A DNA stretch of 64,000 nucleotides. Source: Ascaphus truei. Lineage: Eukaryota; Chordata; Amphibia; Anura; Ascaphidae. The stretch spans positions 17,404,267-17,468,266 of the forward strand of contig CM071579.1 in NCBI GenBank assembly GCA_036426205.1, given 5' to 3'. The position numbers and the translations under genes are program-made. The notes below the pieces were generated by a model. It was not told the origin of the DNA. It saw only the letters and a program-made list of their open reading frames with translations, and made no database searches. Shown piece after piece: positions 21,911-33,509 of the stretch; the first letter of the stretch is position 1, and each line of letters begins with the position of its first letter.

Positions 21911-22161
21911 CAGGAGTGGCCAACTCCAGTTCTCATGGGCCACAAACAGGTCAGGTTTTAAGGATATCCCTGCTTCAGCCCAGCGGGCTCAATCAGTGGC
22001 TCAGTCGAAGACTGCCCACTGATTGAGCCACCTTTGCTGAAGCCCGGACTGATTGAGCCACCGGTGCTGAAACAGGGACTGAGCAACCTGTGCTGAAGCA
22101 GGGATATCCTTAAAAGCTGCCCTGTTTGGTGGCCCTTGAGGACAGAAGTTGGCCACCCCTG
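21911..22161. mobile_element. Foldback hAT-type MITE, copy 4, with internal expansion
   Basis: CAGGAGTGGCCAACTCC to TTGGCCACCCCTG, 251 bp. The flanks are GACTAGAC (21903-21910) and GACTAGAG (22162-22169), an 8-bp target-site duplication with one change; this supports hAT. The centre carries extra copies of the TGAGCCACC(T)GTGCTGAA module (near 22021, 22049 and 22081), so it is longer than its sisters. Confidence 0.9.
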
Positions 22162-22174
22162 GACTAGAGGGTCA

Positions 22175-24700
22175 CTGGAGCCCCTCTGTTGTCACAAGCC
22201 ATCCAGGGACCTCCTCGCTCCCCCCGCTTTGGCACCTGGCAAATATTGTACGCGCCAAGATACAAAATGGAGTCGGTCTAGCATCACAGGAAAGCTGTGA
22301 AGCCACCTGAAGATTACTCTATGGTACGGCCGCCATATTGGTAGTATTATTTTGTCAAAACCAGCACACAAAAAACTACAAATACCTGGAGAACCAAGGT
22401 GCCCAGGTCATCAGCGGACTCTGGATGGCCTCAATCATACAAAATATGTCCATTTGTGGGGAACTTCTGCTTTAGTGTGAAAATGTGGCTATTTTCACCC
22501 AAGATCTGCTAATTGCTATCGTGTCTCTGTCACCTTGTAATGACCTCCATTTTGTGTGGTCCCATTAATGCTATATTTGTACAGTGTAATAATCAGTAGC
22601 GCATCGTTGGAACGAACCTTGAACGGGGATGCAGAAGAAATGGAAGCGCAAGAGTCCCAAGTGAAAGAAATGGTACAAAAGTCCATATACCAAAGACTTG
22701 TAACTAATGACAAAGCGATGTGTTGAATGGGTTCATCCACTCCCCTGCGTATGAAATGCTAATTTCTTGCATTCATTTGCCTTTGTTTCAGCTCATGTGT
22801 GCACTCTCAGAATCCTTTTCTGTACCATTAGAAGATCAGGTGTTGACGTCTGGGGTCAGAATTAAAATGATTCCACAGGAGATCCTCCTATCCCCGCTGC
22901 ATACTGTATATAGCTCTTTAGCTATGTGAATAGGAATATATACGAACTGTCCTGTATCACTTGAGTTATTTAGTTCTGAGCCAACTAGTTTTTTTTTTAT
23001 TACTGTATGTACAAGGTACATCAAAAAAACTTACTTCCTGGGGAAAGCCCCAGTTGGGACTTTGAAAAGATAATTAATGTACACGGGATGGGTTATATTA
23101 CAAGATTTCATAAATGGATCATTTTTATAGTACAATCTCAAAATATCATTCTTTAAAAGTCTCGTACATGTTGAGATGTTAACCCGTTCACTGTTGTGTT
23201 GCTAGCCACTAATGGTGCAGTCACTACTTGCAGAATATAGTAGAAATTAAGTAAAAGGAGGGCACTCGGTCATGTAACAACTTTTTATTTTTACATGCAT
23301 GGTATATATATGTGTGATAAATATTACAGGCTGTGTGTTACAAACTTTATATACATTGGAAATAAAAACATAAAGGAGAGTAATTGAGTAATGACGATGT
23401 TTGTGACTCCAAATAATGACCAAACAGAAGACAAATAATAAAGGGAATAAAATAAATATACATTTAATGAGCGCAAAAGTATTCTGGACAGAATGATAAG
23501 GAATGTAGGAAAATGCCTAAGTGAACTTGCTTATAAATGGTTTATACGAGCCATGATATATCTCAGTGGTAGAAAAAAGATAGCATCATTTTCAAACCCT
23601 TAGCTTATTTTTAATTTATAGACCTTGGAAAAAAAGAAAAAAAAACACCAATGGATGGTCCAATCATTTATATGCCCAGGCAAGAGCAATACATCTCTAT
23701 AAAAGTACAGTGATATATTCTTGTTGCTAGTTTAATGTCCAGCTCTGTGCCCTGTGTGTTCTGATTCATTGGAGAGCAGCAATCATGTCGACAGTAGCTG
23801 TTCTTCAGTTCCCATCAGCGACAACTAAAGGCCAATTCAAGGTTGTGCTAGGGTCGTGAATCTAACATAGCCACTGATAAAAACCAATTTCCCCTCCACA
23901 TGACAGCTATCTGCAGGACACTGAGAATATACAGCGAGCTTTGCTGAAGTTATTTATATTTGCTAGCTTTTTTATATATGTAAGTCAAGAGCGCGCTATG
24001 CATCACGTCAATAGGCGCGCTAAGCCCTTTTGTTTTGTGGGAGAAGGAAAGTGCAAGCCTTGACCAAGTATCCAGGTTATCAATAAAATAATGGTACTCT
24101 CGCACACTGTAAGTACATTATGTGTGCTGTTTGCTATTGTACCACTGTGCTTACTCCGGAAACTTAATAGCTACTACAAAGAAAGTTCTTCATTAGCAGG
24201 AAACACTCTTTTCTAGGTAGGTAAATGACCAAACAGAAATACGATCGTTATAGTTTGGGCGGCAGGTGCGGTCTGCATTTCATACAGCGAGAATGTGTCT
24301 GTGTGGGATTTAAACTGGCAAATACAAAGGGATGATTCACAAGTAAACAGAAGTTGCAGTGCTCTATGGGCAGAAACATTGCCTCTCCTATGGCTTTACA
24401 ACAAATAAACCTTTCCATTATACTTTCTCGTATTTAGAAGTTTAAATGTTTGTGCCATTCTCGTTTTTACTCTGTAGCTTTTAAATATAATTGCATTTTA
24501 ACTGGCGTTAAGTTACGTTATGGTTTTATGGGCCGTTTCAGAACCTATATATTCTCCCCATTTCCAATCCTATACATGCTTTATATAGTCCTAATATACG
24601 TTCTGCAGTGTGATATATTAAATGCAGACTCTGCCATGACCTCGATTTGATTAAAATAATGTACACCCAACCAAACTAAAAATAGTGATCATAGGAGATA
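22175..24700. other. Intergenic DNA, nothing recognised
   Basis: No exon or element protein was recognised. Poly-A and poly-T runs occur near 22990 and 23630. Confidence 0.5.
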
Positions 24701-24710
24701 AATACATGTA

Positions 24711-25043
24711 CAGGCATACCCCGGTTTAAGGACACTCACTTTAAGTACACTCGCGAGTAAGGACATAGCGCCCAATAGACAAACGGCAGCTCGCGCATGC
24801 GCCTGTCAGCACGTCCTGAACAGCAATACCGGCTCCCTACCTGTACCGAAGCTGTGCGCAAGCGGGGAGACTATAGAGCCTGTTACAAATGCGTTATTTA
24901 CATCAGTTATACACGTATATGACCATTGCCGTACAGTTCATGCATCGATAAGTGGAAAAAAGGTAGTGCTTCACTTTAAGTACATTTTTCGCTTTACATA
25001 CATGCTCCGGTCCCATTGCGTACGTTAATGCGGGGTATGCCTG
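24711..25043. mobile_element. Pogo/Tigger-like MITE, 333 bp, TA target duplication
   Basis: Ends are CAGGCATACCCCG and CGGGGTATGCCTG, perfect 13-bp inverted repeats, flanked by TA at 24709-24710 and 25044-25045. The terminus is very close to the known Tigger-type CAGGCATACCTCG. It carries CTTTAAGTACA repeats and a GCGCATGCGC motif, with no ORF. Confidence 0.88.
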
Positions 25044-25289
25044 TATATAATGTGGACCAGAAGGGGGATTCTTGAGGTTTGCAAAAAGCTTCAAATCCTT
25101 GACTAAGCGGATAAAATTACATTTATTTCTGAATTTATTATGCTGCCAACATATTGGGTAAACAATAAGGGTGGTTGCCTTGCTATTTGTGAGGGGGGAT
25201 TTGAAATGCTACTTTTCTTTATAATGTACTTGATTTACAAGTGAAGAGTAAATGGGCCAAAAGAAGCATGAACTATAAAGGATGGAAAA

Positions 25290-26520
25290 GGTCTTGCAAG
25301 TGTAGCGCACTTTCCCCACCCCCTGGGAGATATGGTAGCTACTGTGTGTGGTGCGTTACCTGTGGCTCACAGGAGGCCTGAGCCTCCACCGCTGGGAGCC
25401 TGGGGTGTGCCTGATCTGTCTGGCGACAGCGCCTCCACCATTGCGGAATCCTACTATGTTGGATAGCCCCGCCACAGGACCCAATACAATAATACACACT
25501 GATAGGAATAACAATTTACTACATGTATAAGAAAAGGGGTAACACTATAACGTCCCCACCAACGAGGCCACGCATGGTCGTAACCCCACAGTGCCCTCCA
25601 ACACAGTGTCGCCACCTGATAGAATAACCCCCAAATTACTGAGAGGCCATTGGGCACCCACCAACCTGGTGTCCACAAGAAGCAACCCACCCAATGTGTG
25701 AGACAGCACTGCCCACAACTAACGTGTGTAAAGTTGGTGCACTTGTTGATCCCTGCCGGGTACTCCAGCACCTGGTAGCGCCACAATGGAAGGATAGGAT
25801 CCACTGATCCAGCGATGGTTGTTGTCAGCGACGACGTCTGCCTCCATGTGGGGTGAATTCCCGTGTGGATGCTATCACCATTGAAGATAGTCTCTGATCT
25901 GTAGAATTATCTGGTCCCAGACCACCAGAGGCCAGGTTGCAGCCGTGTCCTGGCTGTGTCCCTCACACAGGTACTAGAGGGGCAGTGTACCTATCTAATG
26001 GGCCTGTCCCTGCAGCAACCACAAACTGAGGGGTGTCAGGGCCTAGCTGATGCCTGAGGGGGTCTCTGGCCTAGTGCAGGAGTCACAGACGCCCTGCACA
26101 CACAACCTACCCTCTTCTTGTCCCAGCTCCGACTGGCTTGCTCCTAGCGCGCGCAAAGTATTAATATCTGGAAGCAGGGGATTGCTGCAGCCCTATTAGC
26201 TGTGGGGCCTCACATGTTCCTGTCTCCTGGGGGCTCATGGAACTTGAGTGGAACTCCTGCGCGGAACCTAGCTGTAATGGCCGCCGTACTGGGGACCTAC
26301 CTGCAGATACACTGCGCAGGCGTGCTCATTATCAGCATGGCGACGCCCTGCAAGGGGAGCCGCCGGGAGCCTCCGGCGATTCAGTCGCCTCTCTGACACT
26401 GCCGGCACCTGCCCCCAGCCTCCGCTGCCTAGCGCACCTGCGCCGGGAGGTAAGGGGGCCTTGGGTTAGCCCAGAGGCGGACCCGGGCTAGACAAGTAAA
26501 CACTGACCAAGATGGCGACA
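25290..26520. mobile_element. Composite dispersed repeat family A, uninterrupted copy
   Basis: GC-rich 1.2-kb block that shares ordered phrases with 7010-7364 plus 8985-9600: CTCACAGGAGGCC, ACCCAATACAATAATACA, ACCTGGTGTCC, CAACCCACCCAATGTGTGAG, GGGTACTCCAGCACC, then GTGTCAGGGCCTAG and CTGCGCAGGCG. It shows that the inverted repeat at 7370-8930 is an insertion in the other copy. Element class unknown; possibly the LTR of a retroelement. Confidence 0.6.
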
Positions 26521-26559
26521 TAGGGAAAAGTGATTAGCAAATTAGGGGAAGTAACAAAA

Positions 26560-26870
26560 CCGACTGGCACCCTCTTTTTCCACCTTTAGGATCTTTCGTA
26601 AAACACACCTCTTTAACGAAGCATATGAGTAGCTCTGTGGCTGATACTATACCCCTCATACATAAAACTTGGCCCCTCGCAGACGCACTTAACAGAACAC
26701 CCTCCATGTCTGTAAATTCTCCCTACTTACCACTTAGATTGTAAGCTCTTCCTAATATTACTTTTATGTATTCCCATTATGTGTTATATAATTATGTCCT
26801 GTGTACTACTGCTGTGACGCGCTGTGTACATAGATGGCCCTATATAAATAAAGATATACATACATGCATA
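26560..26870 (+). mobile_element. L2-like LINE 3' end
   Basis: Contains AGGATCTTTCGTAAAACACACC...TTAACGAAGC and the tail TTAGATTGTAAGCTCTTCC...TATTCCCATTATGTG...GCTGTGACGCGCTGTGTACA, ending in TATATAAATAAAGATA and a (CATA)n tail. The reading frame is the decayed C-terminus of an L2-type ORF2. It matches 21345-21500 on the opposite strand. Confidence 0.75.
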
Positions 26871-27242
26871 CAAAACAGGGTCATAATTAAGGATATAACT
26901 TTAACAATAATGTCATTAAGACATGTCCGCAATGTGTTGTTAAACAGTTTTTGGTGTTTCCCACCTCCTAAGGTTTTTTTATCCGATGCCTTTAAGTCTA
27001 TTGGTTCAACTCAGCAGCTCTCACGGCAAACTGCACACTTACAGCAGTCTGTAAATCTACTGAGCTATGCTGGATTCTGCAGAATTACCCGGGCAGATGT
27101 AGCTTGGCAAGGAGTAATTTTCAGGTGTGGGACATTGAAGCTGCAGAGATCACATTCTTGTGGTTACTAATAACTTTTATTGAGTTTGCTCCCTTCCTGG
27201 CCTCAGTGGTGTGGTTGGTGTGTGTGTGTGTGGGTTTGGTGT

Positions 27243-27250
27243 GTTGTGTG

Positions 27251-27289
<39 letters not shown>
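27243..27289. repeat. (GT)n microsatellite
   Basis: About 22 GT units, with more GT-rich text just upstream from 27218. Confidence 0.96.
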
Positions 27290-27291
<2 letters not shown>

Positions 27292-27531
27292 ACGCGACGC
27301 AGACATTCAAGCAGTCAGATGAAAATAAACACTGATTAATTTAAAACAGTGGCAACTTTAAAAGGAATAAGAAGAAAGAAAAAAACCAGGACAAGTGGAA
27401 AAGACCTTGCAGAAGGGTTCAGAGACCAAGCTGGGAAACTTGCAGACTGGGAGACACAACTTCATCCACATATAGACAGCTGTGACACAGCTGCGGCAAT
27501 CACATCACAGATTGCTGCCAATCCTAGAGGC

Positions 27532-27716
27532 CAGGGGCGGCCAACTCCAGACCTCAAAGGCCACCAACCGGCCAGGTATTAGGGATATCCCTGCTTCAGC
27601 ACAGGTGGCTCAGTCATTATGACTGAGCCACTGATTGAATCGCCTGTGCTGAAGCAGGGATATCCCTAATTCCTGGCCTGTTGGTGGCCTTTGAGGACTG
27701 GAGTTGGCCGCCCCTG
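27532..27716. mobile_element. Foldback hAT-type MITE, copy 5
   Basis: CAGGGGCGGCCAACTCCAG to GAGTTGGCCGCCCCTG, with a near-perfect 16-bp terminal inverted repeat and the GGGATATCCCTGCTTCAGC palindromic arms. Target duplication not evident. Confidence 0.9.
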
Positions 27717-28530
27717 CTTCAACATGTTCTTCATTCGTATCAGACATTTAGATGGCGTTTATGACATGTGGCTGTTGCTACGGAACGTGGATTCTGTTTG
27801 CATTTGACACAATGCAGAGTAGTTTAATGTGGTATTCCATTGATTTTAGTCTCTTCCTAGCAGGCCTGACTTTTTATTAAGGAGGGCAGATATTCAATAG
27901 AGTTAACTAGTAATGTGAATTGGCGTTATGCTAATTGCGAAGACCTTGGCATTAATACAGCTTAAACGGAAACCAATTCTCACACAGTTCAAATCAATCC
28001 CGCATTTTATTTGAGAACATTGTGGTCAAAAGATTGTAAAAACAAAACAAATCAGACTTTTGCTAATTAGTCGAGTTAAATGGAAATTTGATTGCCTCCT
28101 GACCCTCCACAAAGAAACTTTATAAAGAGGAACTTATGAATACAAACCTCAGCAGCACTGACTCAACGTATAGTGATAAAGAGTGATGAGGAACAGTTTG
28201 GTGAGATGGAGCAGGACTTAAGTGAGCATTGCTGCAAAATATTTATACAGCCTCCTCTCGTAATGGCTCAATAACATACATCCCTCATGTACAGAGCACT
28301 TACACTACATTATACAGAAAAGCATGTTACTGGAGGCCTGCTCAGGCCTGGACTTATGACTGGCAGCAGCAATGTAAACATTTCAGGACAAAGTGCTTTT
28401 CCACCATTCTCCCAGACGCGCAGAAAATACAGTTTATTATTTTTTTATAGTCAAACCCAATAACAATTTCAGGATATTTTTATTTTATTTTTTTGCAAAG
28501 GTAAATTATAATTTTAAGGAATCTATCTGT
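27717..28530. other. Intergenic DNA, nothing recognised
   Basis: AT-rich, CpG-poor, no recognised gene or element. Confidence 0.5.
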
Positions 28531-28534
28531 ACAG

Positions 28535-28630
28535 TATCTGTGTATCTATCTATCTGTATGTATGTATCTATCTGTATATCTATCTATCTATCTGTATATC
28601 TATCTATCTATCTGTGTATTTATCAATATA
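28535..28630. repeat. (TATC)n microsatellite with TGTA variants
   Basis: TATCTATCTGTATGTATG-type repeats over about 95 bp. Confidence 0.93.
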
Positions 28631-28832
28631 CAGCTGAACCCCGTTATAACGTGGTGCTCGGGGGCCACAGAATGAGACCGCGGTATAACCGGGATCGCGG
28701 AAAAAAATGGCCACCGCGATCGTGTGTAGGTGTTGGTGAAGAGGCAGCGACTGAAGCAGGGGGGAGGGGGGAGGGGGTGGGGCGGCTGTGTGATCAACAG
28801 GCCTGTGTCGCGAGGCATCCCGGGGCACCCCA
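28631..28832. mobile_element. Pogo/Tigger-like MITE fragment
   Basis: Begins CAGCTGAACCCCGTTATAAC after TA. It has the terminal style and internal CGGTATAACCGGGATCGCGG text of TA-flanked pogo-type elements. No matching right end is seen: the sequence passes into a 34-bp tandem array and then a gypsy element. Confidence 0.5.
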
Positions 28833-28970
28833 GGAGAAGTGAGAGCTCCATGCGCAATCTCTACCGGAGGAGAAGTGACAGCCACATGCGCGATCTCCAC
28901 CGGAGAAGTGACAGCCCCGTGAGCAATCTCCACTGGACGAGAAGTGAGAGCCCCATGCGCAATCTCCAGA
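28833..28970. repeat. About 34-bp tandem repeat, four units
   Basis: Four copies of GGAGAAGTGASAGCYCCATG followed by CGCAATCTCYACC, starting near 28833, 28869, 28902 and 28937. It separates the MITE fragment from the gypsy element. Confidence 0.85.
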
Positions 28971-28984
28971 GGGGCTTCATCTGA

Positions 28985-31545
28985 AAGTCTTCATCACCCA
29001 CCGGTGCAGAGTTCTTTTTTGTGAAGAAGAAGAAGGCTGGTTCACTCAGGCCTTGTATCGACTACCGCAGCCTCAACAAGATAACAATCAAAACTTGCTA
29101 CCCACTCCTTTGATTTCTGAGCTGTTCGATAGGCTACAAGGGGCCACCATTTTAACCATGTTGGATCTACAAGGGGCCTACAACTTGGTAAGAATTAGTC
29201 TAGGAGACGAGTGGAAAACGGCCTTCAACACTCATGATGGACACTACGAGTACCTGGTAATGCCCTTTGGACTCTGCAATGCACCCGCTGTGCTTCAAGA
29301 CTTCGTGAATGAAATCTTCTGGGACTTGCTAGATCAACACGTAATTGTGTACCTGGATAACATCTTGATCTTTTCAAAATCTACCCAAGAATACCCAGGA
29401 CATGTGGAACAGGTTCTTCAAAGACTGCGAGAAAATAGTCTCTTTGCCAAACTGGAAAAATGTCAATTCCACCAGACCTCGACTTCCTTCCTGGGGTACA
29501 TTATTTCCGACACAGGACACGCTATGGATCCCGCCAAGGTCAAAGCAGTCATGGACTGGCCTTGCCCGGTATCTCTCAAAGCCGCACAAAGATTTCTCGG
29601 ATTCGCAAATTACTATCGGAGATTTATCCAAAACTTTTCTTCGATGGTTGCACTGATTCGATGGTCTCCCGAAGCTACCGGAGCTTTCGAAACATTAAAG
29701 AAAGCATTTTCTTCTGCACCTACCCTGTTGTATCTGGATCCATGATTGGCCTTCACGCTCAAAGTGGATGACTCTGATGTAGGAGCTGGGGCAATACTCT
29801 CTCAGAGGAAAAATCCCCAGGCCAGACTGCATCCCTGCGCATTTTTTTTTTTTTAAATCTCTGCTGCTGAGCAAAACGACGACGTATGAAACCGTGAACT
29901 TCTCGCCATTAAGATGGTCTTGGAAGAATGTAGACACCTTCTCGAAGGTACAGAAATTCCTCTCACTATTCTGACCGACCACAAAAACCTTCTTTACATT
30001 GAAGGTGTGCGTCGCTTGGGGTCACGACAGGCACAGTGGTCCTTATTTTTCACCCGTTTTAATGTTGTCATTTCTTACTTTCCGGGCTCGAAGAACATAA
30101 AAGGTGATGCACTCTCTCGACAATTCCTGGTGGAGGACAAATCGGAGGATCGTCAAGAGACTATACTCCCTCTGGCTTGTATACTCTCAGCCAACACCTT
30201 CGACGCCTTACCAGACATCACAAGAGCCCAAGGTAGAGACCCAGAAGGCCTCAATGTCCTAGAGGGATGCTTATTCACGCCACCTTCCATAGGAGAGTAA
30301 TGGATTGGGGTCACTCATCCAAGGCAGGTGGTCATCATGTTACGAGGAGAACGATTGAACTTTTGGAGCGGACCTCCTGGCGGCCAAGTATGTGCAAAGA
30401 CATCAAGAACTTCGTCTCGACTTGTGCCACATGCGCTCAGAATAAGACGCCTCGAAACAGACCATCAGGGCTTCTTCAACCACGTCCGATCTCAGACCGT
30501 CCATGAATGCACCTTTCGATGGACTTCATCGTCAAGCTGCCTAGCTCTAAGGGGATGGACACCATACTGGTGGTCGTGGATCGCTTCTCAAAACAAGCGC
30601 ACTTCATTCCACTGAAAGGGTTACCCAGCGCTCCCAGATTGTCAGAGGTCTTCAGACTCCATGGAACTCCACCAGTCATAGTCTCTGAGTGAGGCTCACA
30701 ATTTATTTCCAGATTCTGGAGATCCTTCTGCCAGAAAATAGGCATTTCTCTTCATTTTTCGTCAGGATATCACCCACAAACCAATGGTCAAACGGAACGG
30801 ACCAATCAATCCTTGGAACAGTTTATTCGCTGTTTTATTTCTGATGCACAGAACAATTGGGCTGATCTTCTCCCATGGGCGGAGTTTTCTCACAACAACC
30901 TGCGAAACGAATCCACTCAGCAATCCCCTTTTTTCATCCATTATGGTTTCCACCCCTCGGCTCTTCCCTCCACAGTCTTCAGATCCGGGGTCCCCACTGC
31001 CGAGGACAAACTCCAATACCTCCAAGATTCCTGGGAAAAGATTCAGGGAAATCTAAGACATGCTGTCGCTATACAAAAGAGACAAGCTGATCATCACCAC
31101 CAGGAGACTCCTACATACATTCCTGGACAAAAGGTTTGGCTGTCGACAAGAAATATTCGCCTCAAAGTCACTTCACCCAAACTGGCACCAAGGTTCATCG
31201 GACCTTTCATCATCACGGAAAAGTTCAACCCTGTCGCCTACCGGCTTAAACTGCCGGCAACTATGAAGATTCCTTCTGTATTTCATATTTCCCTTCTTAA
31301 ACCCCTTCTTACAAGATCCTCAAACTACCGTTCGGGACTTACCCCCTCAACACATTCTCATGGAGGATCAGCAAGAGTTCGAGGTTCAAGCTATTATCGA
31401 TTCAAGATTCTCAAGGGGAAGACTACAGTACTTCATCCATTGGAGGGGTTTTGGCCTGGAGTAGCGTGAGTGGATACCTCAGGAAGAGGTACACACCTCC
31501 AGACTAATCCGGGCCTTCCATCACAAGTATCCTTCTAAGCACTCC
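28985..31545 (+). pseudogene. Ty3/gypsy chromovirus pol remnant (RT, RNase H, integrase, chromodomain)
   Basis: Domains appear in order on + but in several frames. RT starts with [10 protein letters not shown] and [16 protein letters not shown] (29000-29095), shifts frame near 29107, then runs to 29745 with DLQGAYNLVRI and MPFGLCNAPA. Its catalytic box is YLDN (29350-29361) rather than YLDD. A stop at 29743 precedes RNase H (LTILTDHKNLLYIEG, about 29960-30005). The integrase zinc finger (GHSSKAGGHH...CATCAQNK) lies at about 30309-30450 and the catalytic part begins MDFIVKLPSSKG. The second acidic site reads VSE followed by a TGA stop (30690) where VSDRGSQF is usual. RFIGPFIITEKFNPVAYRL follows at about 31192-31250, and a chromodomain-like [16 protein letters not shown] stretch at 31437-31485. 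No gag or LTR is evident. Dead copy of a vertebrate sushi-like chromovirus. Confidence 0.93.
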
Positions 31546-31742
31546 GGACCTGGCCCTGTGGTTGTAGGGTGGCGGTTATATACATCCCACCTCAGCCCCG
31601 CGGTCTAGTCCAGTTTGTGGTGAGAGCACATTACAGGTAGCTTCTTTTTCTCCTTGTGGGTGTTTCCTGGTAATGGAAGGGAGGATGATCTGTCCTCCAT
31701 TCCAGATCCCTGGTTCTCCTGAAAAGGGGGATGGAGATATGG

Positions 31743-31998
31743 AATGTCTGACTCAATTTGTTTCTGGATTCAATGTTGTCACAATTTGAGTTTCACAATG
31801 GAATCGTTGGGCACTAAAGCCATATTTCTGGATTTAGAGGTATGCGCTATTGAAAGTAAGATCTGCACTAAGACCCACTTCAAGGATTTTAGTGTCAATG
31901 CTTATTTGGATCCCATGAACAATCATGATCAAAGGTGGATCAATAACATCCCGTACAGTGAGTTTCTCAGGTTGAGGCGGAACTGTACAGAGATTTCC
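31743..31998 (+). pseudogene. Penelope-like element fragment
   Basis: The frame 31744-31998 contains AIFLDLEVCAIESKICTKTH, FKDFSVNAYL and [20 protein letters not shown]. These match the FLDLEI...L.TKT.FK...N.Y......W..NIP..Q..R.RRNCT region of Penelope-like elements. It is open for about 85 codons but cut at both ends, by gypsy-derived or unassigned DNA on the left and by a Tc1 element on the right. Confidence 0.75.
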
Positions 31999-32530
31999 AG
32001 ATTTTGGTCATGCAACAGGACAATGATCCCAAGCACACCAGCAAATCTACAACAGAATGGCTGAAAAAGAAAAGAATCAAGGTGTTGCAATGGCCCAGTC
32101 AAAGTCCATACCTCAACCCGATTGAAATGCTGTGGCAGGACCTTAAGAGAGCTGTGCATAAACAAATGCCCACAAACCTCAATGAACTGAAGCAACGTTG
32201 TAAAGAAGAGTGGGCCAAAATCCCTCCACGATTTGAGAGACACATAAAGTCATACAGAAAACGATTACTTCAAGTTATTTCTGCTAAAGGTGGTTCTACA
32301 TCTATTGAATCATAAGGTATACTTAGTTTTTCACACATAGCTTCTTCATTTTGGCTTTATTTTTGTTAAATAAATCATGACACGGTGTAATATGTCATGT
32401 GTTGTTGTTCATTTGAGGTTGTATTTACCTAATTTTAAGACCTGCTAAGGAACAGATGATTGTTATTATGTCCTGATATGTTAAACCATAGAATTCAAAG
32501 AGGGTGTACTTTCTTTTTCACACAACTGTA
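31999..32530 (+). pseudogene. Tc1/mariner transposase, C-terminal half plus 3' end
   Basis: Encodes [19 protein letters not shown], then [20 protein letters not shown] and [15 protein letters not shown], to a TAA stop at about 32313-32315. The D of QQD and the E of NPIE are separated by 34 residues, the Tc1 DD34E spacing. The first catalytic Asp and the DNA-binding domain are missing, so it cannot be functional. The element ends near AAAGAGGGTGTACTTTCTTT and TTCACACAACTG, followed by TA: a typical Tc1 right end. No left terminus was found. Confidence 0.9.
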
Positions 32531-32647
32531 TATGTATATGTGTATCTATCGGTATCTGTATTTGTGTATCTATCTGTTTCTGTCTATTTACAGTAAATAT
32601 CTGTGTATCTATTTATCTATATATCTATATATCTCTATCTATATATC

Positions 32648-32694
<47 letters not shown>

Positions 32695-32735
32695 GTGTGT
32701 GCATCTGTATGTGTATCTGTGTATCCCTTGTGCCT
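32531..32735. repeat. (TATC)n microsatellite
   Basis: TATCTATC repeats with TATCTGTG and ATATATCTC variants; the purest run is 32651-32695. Confidence 0.95.
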
Positions 32736-32739
32736 GTTT

Positions 32740-33325
32740 CACACACTTGAATTCTGCTGAAAAGGAAAGAACTATATGATAACAATTGTGTTCCTACATT
32801 TACTTTAGTAGGAATAGGGCGTCAGGATACTGCTTGAGAATAACAAGCCTAAACTAGAGTCATAGCTAATAGCATCAGTATTATATCGCACTATATTTGG
32901 CCAGTTTTCCATGTCAAATCATTTATGCCTCGGCCTATGCCAGTAGATGATAGACCAAAATTTGATGCTAATTGTCTTTTCCCATCAATTTGCTACAGAT
33001 GTCTCACTTGAGCAAATGAGAAATCGAGTTACTGAACATTTTATAGAAAGTGACATATGTCAGCAATTGTGTACAGCTACCATTTCAAAGCCGGTTATGT
33101 TATTGGTGATAAAATGTGTTTAACACACATTTAATTAATATACAGTAATGCCCCTGAGATAATTTATCAACAGTTTTAGCAACGTGATAAAGGGAAAAGA
33201 AAAATAGCAATTATGTTCTTATATTTAAGCCCCTCCCTGCTTGAAGAGTGTGTAACAAAGGCACGCTGTATAGGGAAAGCGTTCTGCTAAGCTATATATT
33301 TGACCCGTTTCACCAGTATAGATTG
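32740..33325. other. Intergenic DNA, nothing recognised
   Basis: CpG-poor, no recognised element. Confidence 0.5.
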
Positions 33326-33333
33326 ATGTAGAT

Positions 33334-33498
33334 CAGGAGTGGCCAACTCCTGTCCTCAAGAGCTACCAACAGGTCAGCTTTTCATGAATATCCCTGCTTC
33401 CGTCCAGGTGGCTCAAGCAGTGGCTCAGTCTGGATACTGGGACTGATTGAGCCACCTGTTCTGAAGAAGGGATATTGGACTGGAGTTGGCCACTCCTG
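33334..33498. mobile_element. Foldback hAT-type MITE, copy 6
   Basis: CAGGAGTGGCCAACTCC to GGAGTTGGCCACTCCTG, a perfect 17-bp terminal inverted repeat. The flanks ATGTAGAT (33326-33333) and ATGTAGAC (33499-33506) form an 8-bp target duplication with one change. Part of the right arm is deleted after GGGATA. Confidence 0.92.
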
Positions 33499-33509
33499 AT
33501 GTAGACATA

